Made by a program: the position numbers and the translations under genes. Shown here one piece after another: positions 8,072-17,122 of a stretch of DNA of 64,000 nucleotides; the stretch's first letter is position 1; each line of letters starts with the position of its first letter. The DNA is from Natrinema salinisoli. GTDB taxonomy: Archaea; Halobacteriota; Halobacteria; Halobacteriales; Natrialbaceae. The DNA lies in assembly GCF_020405205.1 (NCBI RefSeq), contig NZ_CP084469.1, positions 3,968,001 through 4,032,000 of the forward strand. Direction: 5' to 3'. Under the pieces are notes generated by a model that did not search any database, was not told where the DNA came from, and saw only the letters and a program-made list of their open reading frames with translations.

Positions 8072-9016
8072 ATGACGCGCTTCACCCGACGTTCGGCGCT
8101 GAAGGCCGCAGGCGCATCGCTTGCCGCAGCTACCGTTCCCGCGACGGTATCCGCCTCCGAATCCGACTGGACGGTCGTCGAGACCCCGGTCGACAACACG
8201 CTCCACGATGTCGCGTACACGTCCACGAACCCACACGCGGTCGCGGGCGGTGGACTAGTGATCGAACGCACTGCGAACGGCTGGGAGGTCGTCGTACAGG
8301 GCGGCCCCACCGGAAACGGGAACGACCTCTACGGTGCGGATACCACGGACGACGGCGAGCGGCTGTGGATCGTCGGCGCGAGCGGTGCGATCGCCGAGTA
8401 CGACGTCACGACCGGCAACCTGGTCGACCGCTCGGCTCCCAACGACTACACGTCGAATTTCAACGACGTCGCCGTCACCGGTCCCGCAGGCGAGGCCGAC
8501 GTGTACGTGGCCGACGACTCCGGTGCCGTCCACTACAGCTTCGACAATGGAAAAGAGGGCTCCTGAAACTACGTAGTGCCCGGCAGCGGCTCGGGTCTCA
8601 ACGCGATCGAGTTCTACGACGACGGCGCGGGCCACGTCATCGACACGAACGGGAAGGTCTTCGCCACCGACGACGGCGTCACCTGGAACCCGATCGGGAT
8701 CGAGGACGCCGGCGTCACCTACTACGGCCTCGACAGCGACGCCGCGGACGATGTCTACGTTAGCGGCGGTAACGCCTCCGTCTTCGCCTACGACGGCAGC
8801 CGATGGGTCCCCGAGAGCCTCGGCGACGCTGCCCTGTTCGACATCGAAACCGACAGTGGAACCGGCTACACCGTCGGCAGCGGCGGTGCCGTCTTCGAAC
8901 TCGAGGGGGGCGAGTGGGTCCGAAACGAGACTCCCGTCGGCGAGAATCTCAAGGCCGTCGCAACCGGGTCCGTCGACATCGCCGTCGGCTCCTCCGGAAC
9001 GCTCCTCGAGCGATAG
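8072..9016 (+). pseudogene. Tat-exported beta-propeller protein, broken by in-frame TGA
   Basis: Codons 1-164 and 166-314 are in one frame separated only by a TGA at 8564-8566. The start MTRFTRRSALKAAGASLAAA is a Tat signal ending near SAS. Both halves repeat a blade pattern of the YCF48/BNR type (LWIVGASGAIAEYD, DVYVADDSGAVHYS, GYTVGSGGAVFELEGGEW, DIAVGSSGTLLER). The codon is most simply a mutated TGG, because the two halves join without loss and the next residues are NYVVPG. Haloarchaea are not known to insert selenocysteine, so the gene is probably dead or the base is a sequencing error. An intact gene would give about 314 residues. Confidence 0.75.
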
Positions 9017-9191
9017 GACGCCACGTCCTCGGCGGCTGTGACCACATTCGACTCGCTCGAAGCGACTCGACCACTGAGCAACGCGACGGCGATTTTTCGC
9101 GTGGCAACGGAATCGACACGGGGTTAATCGATAGCCGGGGACCGAACGGAAAAGGAAGAGCCTTAAACGTGGAACGAAAACTCGGTGATGC

Positions 9192-9262
9192 GCGCGGATG
9201 GTCTAGTGGTAGGACCTGAGCCTTCCAAGCTCATGGCCCGGGTTCAAATCCCGGTCCGCGCA
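9192..9262 (+). tRNA. tRNA-Gly (anticodon UCC)
   Basis: 71 bases. Acceptor arms GCGCGGA and TCCGCGC, T arm CCGGGTTCAAATCCCGG, and anticodon loop CTTCCAA between GAGC and GCTC give anticodon TCC; discriminator A, no encoded CCA. The 3' end of this gene is repeated at 9364-9382. Confidence 0.95.
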
Positions 9263-9363
9263 TTACTGTCGCGAGCAAATCCGCGAGCGACAGCAATCGA
9301 AAGAGGAATTTGAATGAGAGAAGTCCCAACGTGTGAGCGGAGCGAACGCGACCGTCTTCGCGT

Positions 9364-9382
9364 GGTTCAAATCCCGGTCCGC
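9364..9382 (+). repeat. Second copy of the tRNA-Gly 3' end (att-like)
   Basis: Nineteen bases, GGTTCAAATCCCGGTCCGC, are identical to 9241-9259 in tRNA-Gly and start 123 bases downstream. No acceptor or anticodon arm precedes them, so this is not a second tRNA. Such partial copies are what remain at the far attachment site when an element integrates at a tRNA gene and is later lost. Confidence 0.65.
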
Positions 9383-9492
9383 ACATCACCGTTTTCCGCA
9401 TCGTCAGCGTCCACTCGAGCGAAGCTCATCTGTCACAGTCCGAGTAGCGAATGATCTGGGAACGAGTACGAGTGAACGACCGTAGCGAAGTG

Positions 9493-10485
9493 TTACTCGT
9501 CCCAGTCGATAAGTGGGTCTCGCTCAGATTCGTGGAGGACGAACGGGCCGATAGCCCCCGATTCCTTCGCGATTGAGGCCGTTCGAAGGACGTACGAAGT
9601 GAATATAAAGAACGGAATCAGCGCAAACGTTACGCCGCCGTTGATTATCCAGACGAGTACGGGGACGCTGAGTACCGTCCCTGACACAGTTTCAGGTTTC
9701 AGATAGAGCGCCGCATAGATCGCGAACAGGAGCGCTGGAATCCCCGTATAGAGAATCCGTCGGGAGAGATTGACCAGTTCCCACTGGAGATAGTGGGCCT
9801 TGAAGAACTCCTCTGCAGGGCCGAACAGCTCCAAGATGTCGACCAGATCATCGATTGCCTCTCGTTCATCGTCGCTCAAACTCTCTCGATGCTCCCAGTA
9901 CAGTCGACGAACGAGGTAAATCTTCCACGAGTAATTATACGAGAGGGCGGCTTGCATTATCGTGAACTCTCCGAACGGCGCGTCTTCCAACTCGTCGGTG
10001 ATTTCGTCGGCGCTCGTAGCGATCCGGTCGACTAGCTGATCGACCCGGTTCCGAAGGAGGTGATCGGAATTCTCGTTCACGGCCTCCTGAACTGTCCGGG
10101 CACGATCGACGCTCGTGTTGATGAGCGTACTGAGGAACCGCTCCGGCTTCGGGGGACCAGTCCATTGAAACTCTCGTTCGGCCTCCTTCCTGAACGCCAT
10201 CGATTTATCCATCCGCTCGCGCTGTCGACCCAGTGATCCGAATTCTTCGGAGAGGACGAGCTGATTGATCGAGACGACGAGCGTCATTCCGGTTATGAGA
10301 ACACCGATGAGCGTCTGAAACAGCGTCTCGACCGTGTCTCCCTCACTCAATATCGACTGGAAAGGGATGGGAAGCATACTGAGAACCGTAAGGAGAACGA
10401 AACAAATGAGCGCCAGTATTCCCGTGACGGTCACGCGGCTCGCGCTGAACAAGACCCAGTCTCTGACTGATCGTCCGTTATCCAT
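9493..10485 (-). CDS. Membrane protein with two helix pairs and a long soluble middle
   Basis: 330 residues from the ATG at 10485 (MDNGRSVRDWVLFSA). Upstream in-frame codons to 10587 lie in the divergent promoter region and are not favoured. Two helices at about 18-40 and 55-75 are followed by a charged alpha-helical region of some 160 residues, then two more helices near 250-305 and an acidic tail ending DWDE. No known family is recognised; the architecture resembles haloarchaeal proteins of unknown function rather than transporters. It diverges from the ZIP transporter, with about 130 bases between. Confidence 0.65.
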   Translation of the reverse strand: MDNGRSVRDWVLFSASRVTVTGILALICFVLLTVLSMLPIPFQSILSEGDTVETLFQTLIGVLITGMTLVVSINQLVLSEEFGSLGRQRERMDKSMAFRKEAEREFQWTGPPKPERFLSTLINTSVDRARTVQEAVNENSDHLLRNRVDQLVDRIATSADEITDELEDAPFGEFTIMQAALSYNYSWKIYLVRRLYWEHRESLSDDEREAIDDLVDILELFGPAEEFFKAHYLQWELVNLSRRILYTGIPALLFAIYAALYLKPETVSGTVLSVPVLVWIINGGVTFALIPFFIFTSYVLRTASIAKESGAIGPFVLHESERDPLIDWDE

Positions 10486-10614
10486 TATATTTCGGGTGTG
10501 TATACGCTTGTCGAGGAAGTACGATTCAAAGATCGGCTCTCGAGCGGGGTATTTCTTCACCCCGAATTTGACGGTGGGTACATTCACCCGGTTCGAGGTA
10601 CAATCACTAGTCGA

Positions 10615-11337
10615 ATGGTTGGGACCCTAGTTCAAGCGCTTTCGTACACGATGTTGGCGGTCGTCGCCGCACTCGTCGGAGGGATTCTGGCTGTCTACCG
10701 TACGCCAGGACCGCAAATGGAGAGTAACGTCCAGCACTTCGCGGCTGGCGTCGTGTTCGCCGCCGTCGCCGCCGAACTCCTCCCGGATGTCCATACACGT
10801 GCTCCGGTTGTGGTTGTCATCGGATTCGCGATCGGTGTCGCCACGATGCTCGGCATCCATCGACTCAGTACCTACGTCGAAAAGCGCGGAATCGGCGGAA
10901 AGATGGCGGGTGCCGCTGGCCTGCTGATCACCGTGAGTATCGACATGCTGATCGATGGCGTCCTGATCGGCGTGACGTTCCTCGCGGAGGCGGCCACGGG
11001 TGTTCTCATCGCAGTGGCACTCGCGATCGAGGTCCTCTTTCTCGGCGTCACCGGCGTCATAGCACTCCCGGAGGAGACGAGTACGCTGAAGAAACTCGCC
11101 GTCCCCGCCGGGTTCGGAATGTTACTGCTGAGCGGAGTGACCGCCGGGGTACTCGTGTTCGACGGCGTTACGGGCGCTCCGATCGCGCTCGTACTCGCGT
11201 TCGGATCTGCTGCCCTTCTGTATCTGGTGACCGAGGAACTTCTCGTCAAAGCCCAGAAGGTGCCGGAAACACCGACGTCCACGACGCTGTTCTTCGTCGG
11301 ATTTCTCCTCATCTTTCTCCTCGATATGTTGCACTGA
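10615..11337 (+). CDS. ZIP-family metal transporter
   Basis: 240 residues, seven or eight hydrophobic helices. The segment HFAAGVVFAAVAAELLPD near 36-53 and SIDMLIDGVLIGVTF near 105-120 (polar residues inside helices) match the metal-conducting helices of the ZIP family, which import Zn2+ or other divalent metals. The start at 10615 (MVGTLVQALSY) puts the first helix at the N-terminus; the open frame upstream overlaps the divergent promoter. The C-terminus FLLIFLLDMLH is typical. No metal-dependent operator was recognised upstream. Confidence 0.75.
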   Translation: MVGTLVQALSYTMLAVVAALVGGILAVYRTPGPQMESNVQHFAAGVVFAAVAAELLPDVHTRAPVVVVIGFAIGVATMLGIHRLSTYVEKRGIGGKMAGAAGLLITVSIDMLIDGVLIGVTFLAEAATGVLIAVALAIEVLFLGVTGVIALPEETSTLKKLAVPAGFGMLLLSGVTAGVLVFDGVTGAPIALVLAFGSAALLYLVTEELLVKAQKVPETPTSTTLFFVGFLLIFLLDMLH

Positions 11338-11658
11338 GTTTCGAGAGTGTACGTACCGCTGACTCGGGTCCAGTGCCGGCCAAGACGTTTGGACCAGTCG
11401 TCGCTTTCTGTGCCTCTCCCGAGTCGTCGTTCGGATCGAGTACAGACACTTCCTACGTCCCTGTATCGGTCGGTGTCACTCGCATGGGCTGATCCGTTGC
11501 GTTGCCGTCCTCGTATCCCAACCTGGGCACCTGACGCACGCTCTTCCGAGGCATCGTCGACACTGGGCAAGACTTCGTCGATGGCACAGTCGGCATCTCA
11601 GGACGGACGGAACGTTCCGATACCGTGGACTGTAGTGACTCGGTCGCGAAGTCGTCCC
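11338..11658. other. Intergenic stretch before the acetyltransferase
   Basis: 321 bases. The acetyltransferase frame is open through it, with an in-frame ATG at 11581, but the translation is Ser/Arg-rich and unlike the family's N-terminus. No RNA or repeat is recognised. Confidence 0.4.
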
Positions 11659-12207
11659 GTGGAGTACGAACTGCTCGAGTGGCCGCCGGACGGACCGAAA
11701 CTCCGACTCGATCACGAACGGTTCAGCTACGCCGGGAAATTCGTCATGACGAACACGGGGAAAGCGGTGGCGCGAGCGGACGACGGCCGGATCGTTGGCG
11801 CGGTCGCGTTCAACGAGGATCGCACCGACGCGGACACGCTGTGGCTGCGCTACGTGACGGTCGATCGCGAGCGTCGCGGCGAGGGGATCGGGCCCCGGCT
11901 CTGTCGGCTGGTCCGCGATCGCGCCATCGATCGGGGGTACGAGCGGCTCCGGATCGCGGTCAACAACCCCTTCGCGTACGAGGCGCTCTACCGGACGGGA
12001 TTCGCCTACACCGGCGAGACGACCGGGATCGCGGAACTGGTTCTCGAGTATCCGGCACCGAGTACCGATGCGGACACGAAGTGGGACGAACGGGAGCGGT
12101 ATCAGGCCGGTCTCGAGGAGTTTCGCGACCGTGACCTTTCCGACGAGGAGGAGGCGTTTCTCGATTCACGACGTGAGAGCGAGCCGCCGGGCTCTCGAAC
12201 TGAATGA
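11659..12207 (+). CDS. GNAT-family N-acetyltransferase
   Basis: 182 residues from a GTG at 11659, whose product starts VEYELLEWPPDGPKLRLDHE as haloarchaeal relatives do; an ATG at 11581 would add 26 unlikely residues. The acetyl-CoA loop RRGEGIGPRLCRLV follows a YVTVD strand, and AVNNPFAYEALYRTGF is the C-terminal motif B region. It should transfer acetyl from acetyl-CoA to an amine of unknown acceptor. The last 40 residues are an acidic helical tail. Confidence 0.75.
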   Translation: MEYELLEWPPDGPKLRLDHERFSYAGKFVMTNTGKAVARADDGRIVGAVAFNEDRTDADTLWLRYVTVDRERRGEGIGPRLCRLVRDRAIDRGYERLRIAVNNPFAYEALYRTGFAYTGETTGIAELVLEYPAPSTDADTKWDERERYQAGLEEFRDRDLSDEEEAFLDSRRESEPPGSRTE

Positions 12208-12410
12208 CAGTCGTCACGTGAACGGTGGCGTCGAGACTGACACCTACTGGGACTCGAACCCCTTCGATGGTGCCCAGGACAACGTCCGTGATCGACGACT
12301 GCGGCGGTGGCGATGCCAGTGAGCGCATTGCCGACGTGCTCGAGCCGGAGCACGAGCGAGTGGATCGGGAAGCCAACGATTCAAATCCCAGCTTTCCCAA
12401 GTAGTCTCCA

Positions 12411-13388
12411 ATGGGAAACGCTGCACTTCGGGACATCGCCGTCATCGAGGACATCCCCTTCGAGGACATCGAGGGCGTCGTCGCTGTCGACGCACACAAC
12501 TGGCTCTACCGGTACCTGACGACGACCGTCAAGTGGACCGACAGCGGCAAATACACGACTACCGACGGAACCGAGGTCGCTAACCTCGTCGGCATCGTCC
12601 AGGGGCTACCCAAGTTCTTCGAACACGACATCACGCCGGTAATGGTCTTCGACGGCGGCCCATCCGTCCTCAAGGACGACGAGATCGAGTCCCGCCGCGA
12701 ACAGCGACGGAGCTACGAGGACCAACTCGAGACCGCCCGGGAGGAGGGCGACGCGGTCGCGATCGCCCAGCTCGAGTCTCGAACGCAACGATTGACGCCG
12801 ACGATCCAGGAGACCAGCCGCGAGCTCCTGGAGCTGCTCGACGTGCCCGTCGTCGAAGCGCCCGCGGAGGGCGAGGCGCAGGCCGCTCACATGGTCAAGC
12901 GGGGTGACGCCGACTACGTCGGCTCGGAGGACTACGACGCGCTGCTCTTTGGCTCCCCGCTGACGCTGCGCCAGCTGACGAGCAAGGGCGACCCCGAGCT
13001 GATGGATCTCGAGGCCACCCTCGACCACCACGAACTCACCCTCGAGCAGCTGATCGACGCGGCGATCCTCATCGGGACGGACTTCAACGAGGGGGTCTCG
13101 GGTATCGGCCCGAAGACGGCGATTTCGGCGATCACCGAACACGGCGACCTCTGGAACGTCCTCGAGGCCCGCGGAGACCATATCGAGTACGGCGACCGCG
13201 TCAGACAGCTGTTCCGCGACCCCGACGTCACCGACGAGTACGAGTTCGACGCGGCGATCGATCCGGACCTCGAGGCCGCGCGGGCGTACGTCACCGACGA
13301 GTGGGGCGTCGACGCCGGCGAGGTCGAACGCGGCTTCGAACGCATCGAGGAGAGCGTCACGCAGACGGGGCTGGATCGCTGGACGTAG
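12411..13388 (+). CDS. fen: Flap endonuclease 1
   Basis: 325 residues, standard for archaeal FEN1. It cuts 5' flaps during Okazaki fragment maturation and base excision repair. The XPG-N part has [12 protein letters not shown] (Asp ligand) near 28 and VMVFDGGP near 75; the XPG-I part has [13 protein letters not shown] and [14 protein letters not shown] near 155-180; the helix-three-turn-helix is [20 protein letters not shown] near 225. The extreme C-terminus QTGLDRWT fits a reduced PCNA-interaction box (Q-x-x-L-x-x-W). A single gene; the upstream 200 bases hold no other gene. Confidence 0.95.
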   Translation: MGNAALRDIAVIEDIPFEDIEGVVAVDAHNWLYRYLTTTVKWTDSGKYTTTDGTEVANLVGIVQGLPKFFEHDITPVMVFDGGPSVLKDDEIESRREQRRSYEDQLETAREEGDAVAIAQLESRTQRLTPTIQETSRELLELLDVPVVEAPAEGEAQAAHMVKRGDADYVGSEDYDALLFGSPLTLRQLTSKGDPELMDLEATLDHHELTLEQLIDAAILIGTDFNEGVSGIGPKTAISAITEHGDLWNVLEARGDHIEYGDRVRQLFRDPDVTDEYEFDAAIDPDLEAARAYVTDEWGVDAGEVERGFERIEESVTQTGLDRWT

Positions 13389-13458
13389 TTCTCGTAGCCC
13401 CTGAAGCGATTGACACACTACTCGCGACGCAGTCGTGCGATCCGGTTTGCAGTGACTG

Positions 13459-14634
13459 TCACTGACTTCTATACCGGTCGCGCTGCAACCGCTCCGGAAC
13501 GAGCTCTCGATAGGCGAGCTCGGCCACGTTTTCGACGTTACTGACTCCGGAAAGGTAGCCGAGGCCGATACTCGTCTTCAACGCCTTTGCCGGTCGTCCC
13601 GTGAGAACCCGCGAGCCGACCGTCGCGACCGCGTCGTCGCCGACGCTGACGACCCAGCCGGGCGATTCGAAGGTGAACTGCTCGAAAGGTTCGGCTGTGT
13701 ATCCGGTACCGACCGCGGACTCGCGGTCGTCGGTCACGAGGGCGGTGATGTTCGCGGCGACCGTCCGCGCCTCTCGGACGGCCGCTTGCGCACTCGCCGG
13801 GACCGGCTGCCCGTCGGCGTCGACGGCGCGAACCGCATCGCCGAGGGCGAAGGTTCGATCGTCCAGTCGGAGGTCGCTCTCGACCGTCGGGCGCTCGCCC
13901 GCGAGTGGATCCGGGCCGCGGATGCCGCCCGTCCAGACGAACTGGTCGTAGGGAACCCGCTCGCCGGACTCGAGGTGGACGTGCGTCTCGTCGGCTCCCG
14001 AAACGGCTGCGCCGGTCCGGATTTCGATAGCCTGTGCTTCCAGCGCGGTCCGAACCGCCCGCTGGAAGTTCTCGTCGAAGCTCGGCGCGACGCTGTCGAG
14101 TTGCTCGAGGATCGTGATCGTCGCGTCGCTGTGTTCGTCGCGTGCGAGCGCCGCCAACTCGCCGGCGACCTGCACGCCCGAGAGGCCGGCTCCGCCGACG
14201 ACGATCCGGGAGTGGTCAGTCCTGAGCGCCCCGAGTGCTCCCGATCGAATTCGACTCGCGTGCGAGAGTCGTTTCAACGGGGTCGCGTGGTCGCGAACGC
14301 CCTCGAGCCCGTAGTAGGCAGTCCGCGCGCCGAGACAGATCGCCGCGACGTCGTAGGACAGCGAGCCAGAGGAGAGGGACACGACTCGCTCGCCCCGATC
14401 GATTGCCTCGACGCGAGCGACGCGGACACTCGCCCGCTCGAGAACCTGCGGCAACGGAACCGTGATCGCCGCGGCCAGCTCCGGCCGGCGAATCACCCGG
14501 TGGAGTTCGTGCTGGACGAGGTGATCCGGCGACTGGTCGACCAGCGTGATGTCGACCTCGTCGGGGAGGTCCCGCTCGAGCAAGCGCGTCAGCGTCAGCC
14601 CCGCATACCCCGCTCCGAGCACGACGACGTGCAT
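13459..14634 (-). CDS. NDH-like FAD-dependent pyridine nucleotide oxidoreductase
   Basis: 391 residues. The ATG at 14634 begins MHVVVLGAGYAGLTL, the FAD-binding Rossmann motif; a start upstream at 14697 would place 21 extra residues before it. The second dinucleotide site IVVGGAGLSGVQVAGELA is near 155, and FALGDAVRA near 275 is the FAD-contacting end. It resembles type II NADH dehydrogenases and sulfide:quinone oxidoreductases; the redox Cys pair of the latter is not seen, so NAD(P)H:quinone oxidoreductase is more likely. It may complement the Nuo complex encoded further on. Confidence 0.8.
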   Translation of the reverse strand: MHVVVLGAGYAGLTLTRLLERDLPDEVDITLVDQSPDHLVQHELHRVIRRPELAAAITVPLPQVLERASVRVARVEAIDRGERVVSLSSGSLSYDVAAICLGARTAYYGLEGVRDHATPLKRLSHASRIRSGALGALRTDHSRIVVGGAGLSGVQVAGELAALARDEHSDATITILEQLDSVAPSFDENFQRAVRTALEAQAIEIRTGAAVSGADETHVHLESGERVPYDQFVWTGGIRGPDPLAGERPTVESDLRLDDRTFALGDAVRAVDADGQPVPASAQAAVREARTVAANITALVTDDRESAVGTGYTAEPFEQFTFESPGWVVSVGDDAVATVGSRVLTGRPAKALKTSIGLGYLSGVSNVENVAELAYRELVPERLQRDRYRSQ

Positions 14635-14871
14635 GGGTCGGGGTAGGGGCTCGAGGGGTATAGTTGTGCTCGAGAAAGACGGAGGCGACTGAAGCACAGC
14701 GATCGAAACTGTGGCCGGGAGCGGGCTCCGAGCATCGCGAGGAGTCCGCGACCCGGGGGAGGGCAGGCACTTGCCCAGTTATCGACCGCGAGCGAGTGAA
14801 ACGAGCGAGCGGGCCGACGACCGATGTGGAGAGCGCGAAGCGCTCGGAACGGAGGGAGGAGTGCTTTTGAT

Positions 14872-14922
14872 CGAAATTTTACCGAGGGCGAGCCGTAGGC
14901 GAGCCCGCAGAGTAAAATTTCG
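14872..14922 (-). terminator. Inverted repeat downstream of mvaD
   Basis: Eleven-base arms CGAAATTTTAC (14872-14882) and GTAAAATTTCG (14912-14922) face each other around a GC-rich loop that itself contains GGGC/GCCC. It lies a few bases after the mvaD stop on the minus strand and next to T-rich tracts on either side, so it could end transcripts from mvaD and from the convergent side. Archaeal terminators do not need hairpins, so the role is inferred. Confidence 0.45.
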
Positions 14923-14926
14923 GTTT

Positions 14927-15910
14927 TTAGAACAAGTGCTCGTCCTCGTCGAGCAGTTTCGCGGGACCGCCGACGTCCCAGGTGGTCGTGGAGACGCCGC
15001 AGTCGGAGACTGCCTCTTCGACTTCCTCGGCGTGTTCCTCGGTGGTGTTGACGTAGACGCTGGCACCGGTATCGGTCGAGAAGTAGACCGGGATGTCCTC
15101 CTCCTCGCGGAGTTCGCGGACCGTATTGAAGACCGCGAGGGTGGCGGGCTGCCAGTAGACCCACCCCGAGGGCCCGGTCATCGTGGTCGCCGCGAGCGAC
15201 AGCGAGTCGTGTTCGGCGCGTTCGAACACGCCCTCGAAATCGTCGTTGCGAAGGGAATCACGCATCTTCGCGATCTGCTCGTGGATGTGGGCGTTGCGGG
15301 CCTGGAACATGTGGCTGTCGGCGGCTTCGCGGTGGGCGTCGTCGGTGTCCTTGTGGTAGGGGACGAGGCCGACGACGATCTTGAGGTCCTCGTGGAGGTT
15401 CGACGGGATCCGCTCGGAGCGACAGTCCTCGTCGTTCATCCCGGTTCGGAGATGCGAGAAGGCGCCGGTGACCGCTCGAGCCGCCGAGGCCGACCCGACG
15501 CGGGCGATCGTCGAGATCTCCTGCTTCGTGGCGTCGAGCTCGGCCGCCTCGGCCAGCGCCATCGCCGCGGCCGCGAAGCCCGACGAGGACGATCCCAGTC
15601 CGACGTTCGTCGGGAAGCTGTTCTCGCTCTCGAGGCGCACCGGGTAGACGGTGTGGGCGGCGTCGGACTTCGAGCGGGCCTTCTCGACGACGGCTTCGAC
15701 GCGTTCGTGGGCGCGTCCCTCGAGTTCCTCGCCGTCGACGATGAAGGTGTCATCCTCGTGGTCCATCGAGAACTCGACGGTCGTTCGGGTGTGACTGGGG
15801 GCCGTACAGACGCTGATACTGTCGTGATAGGGGAGCCGCTCGATCTCGTCTCGCATCCCGTGATACTTGACCAGCCCCTGGATGGGGTGGGCCATGGCCG
15901 TGGCTTTCAT
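14927..15910 (-). CDS. mvaD: Phosphomevalonate decarboxylase (GHMP kinase family)
   Basis: 327 residues. The enzyme converts phosphomevalonate to isopentenyl phosphate with ATP in the haloarchaeal version of the mevalonate pathway, feeding lipid ether synthesis. The GHMP ATP loop is NVGLGSSSSGFAAAAMA near 103-119, preceded by SENSFPTN. The family's decarboxylase features TAPSHTRTTVEF, VYFSTDTGASVYV and DVGGPAK are present. The start at 15910 (MKATAMAHPIQGLVKYHGM) is chosen because it matches the family's N-terminus; the 17 residues upstream do not. A hairpin follows the stop. Confidence 0.88.
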   Translation of the reverse strand: MKATAMAHPIQGLVKYHGMRDEIERLPYHDSISVCTAPSHTRTTVEFSMDHEDDTFIVDGEELEGRAHERVEAVVEKARSKSDAAHTVYPVRLESENSFPTNVGLGSSSSGFAAAAMALAEAAELDATKQEISTIARVGSASAARAVTGAFSHLRTGMNDEDCRSERIPSNLHEDLKIVVGLVPYHKDTDDAHREAADSHMFQARNAHIHEQIAKMRDSLRNDDFEGVFERAEHDSLSLAATTMTGPSGWVYWQPATLAVFNTVRELREEEDIPVYFSTDTGASVYVNTTEEHAEEVEEAVSDCGVSTTTWDVGGPAKLLDEDEHLF

Positions 15911-15979
15911 ACCCACATAGCTGGATGACGACCGCTTAAATGTCACGGCATCGTCGTCCACACCCGTCCGCAGCCGGAT

Positions 15980-16924
15980 CTACTCCCGGTCGCCGGACTG
16001 CGACTCGAGATCGTCGATCTCGGCCGCCAGCGACTCGATTTCCTCCTCGAGGTCGTTGGACGTGTAGACCAGCGTCTTTTCGACCTCCATGATCTCGTCG
16101 GAGAGGTCGGCCTCGAGATTGGCGATCCGGTCCTCGAAACGGGACGCGAGGCGGTCGATCTTCGCGTCGACTTCGTCGTCGGTCGCGGAGAGGTCGTCCC
16201 GGAGCGCGTCGAGCTCCCGCTCGAGATCGCCATCGAGTTCGGCGAACTGCTCGTCGACCGCCGATTCGAGGTCCTCGAGCGCCGATTCGAGCCGCCTGGT
16301 TCGCGAATTGACCGTCGACGTTGCGTCGTCGACCCGCTCGGAGAGGATATCGAGGCGTTGCTCGAACGTGTTGACGCGTCCTTCGAGGGCGATCCATTGG
16401 TCGTCCAGGGTCTTGACCGCCGCCTCGGTGGCTTTCTCGAGGTCCGCAAGTTGCCCTGCGAGCGTCTTGACTGCGTCTTCGATCGAGTCACAGCGTGCCT
16501 CTGTCGTGGCGAGGCGCTCCGCGTGATCGGCGTCGGTGGCCTCGAGGTCCGCGACGGACGCCGACAGCGTCTCGAGTTCGTCGCGGGTGTCGTCGAGTCC
16601 CGTCTGCACGTCCGCGAGGACGGTTTCGGCCGTTCCGTTCTCGTCGAGAAACGCCTCGAGCGAATCGGTGTAGGCGGCGAGCGACTCGACGGTCGCCTGT
16701 AACCGTTCGATGCGAACGTCGTTGCTGACGCGGGCGTCGTCGGTGTCGGTCGATTCGTCTTGAGGACCCAGCCCGGCTGCGTCGTCGACGTCGAGCGCTC
16801 GTCTGAGCGCAGCCTGCTTGGTACCACCCTGATCGTCCTTGAGTTCGGCCAGCAGTGCGTCGACGATGGCCCCGTCTCGTGACGATTCCCCCTCGACGTT
16901 TCCGGTGTCGTTCTGAATGGTCAT
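15980..16924 (-). CDS. Long coiled-coil protein, haloarchaeal family
   Basis: 314 residues. After a short variable head (1-60) almost the whole protein shows heptad spacing with repeated Leu/Ile/Val, such as VESLAAYTDSLEAFLDEN and DALRDDLSATDDEVDAKIDRL. It is strongly acidic and has no signal peptide or helix long enough to cross the membrane. Families of this kind are known from haloarchaeal genomes as uncharacterised coiled-coil proteins, and a structural or scaffolding role is plausible. The region before its start is AT-rich and may hold its promoter. Confidence 0.7.
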   Translation of the reverse strand: MTIQNDTGNVEGESSRDGAIVDALLAELKDDQGGTKQAALRRALDVDDAAGLGPQDESTDTDDARVSNDVRIERLQATVESLAAYTDSLEAFLDENGTAETVLADVQTGLDDTRDELETLSASVADLEATDADHAERLATTEARCDSIEDAVKTLAGQLADLEKATEAAVKTLDDQWIALEGRVNTFEQRLDILSERVDDATSTVNSRTRRLESALEDLESAVDEQFAELDGDLERELDALRDDLSATDDEVDAKIDRLASRFEDRIANLEADLSDEIMEVEKTLVYTSNDLEEEIESLAAEIDDLESQSGDRE

Positions 16925-17122
16925 GGTCGATCACCCCCGAACCGATTCCGCCGAATTCGGCAGCGTCCGGACGACCGGCGAGAATTGTCTGGTATGAGTT
17001 ATTCAATCATAGTTTCTCGTTCATAATAATAGTATCTAACCGGCGAAAACATATCGGGCTGATATCCGACGCGGTCGACGGAGCGCGGAATCCGAACGCT
17101 CAAACGACGACGCGCCTAGCGG

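Noticed and set aside
8564-8566. TGA read as selenocysteine
   Set aside because: Haloarchaea are not known to make selenoproteins, no insertion element was seen, and a Trp codon explains the site.
12244-12270. GGGACTCGAACCCC resembles a tRNA T arm in antisense
   Set aside because: No matching acceptor, D or anticodon arms could be found around it.
12375-12400. ATTCAAATCCC resembles a tRNA T arm
   Set aside because: It lies in the leader of fen, with no flanking stem pairing.
14800-14868. GAGCG-type runs as a CRISPR-like or tandem repeat
   Set aside because: Irregular low-complexity text with no constant unit or spacer length.
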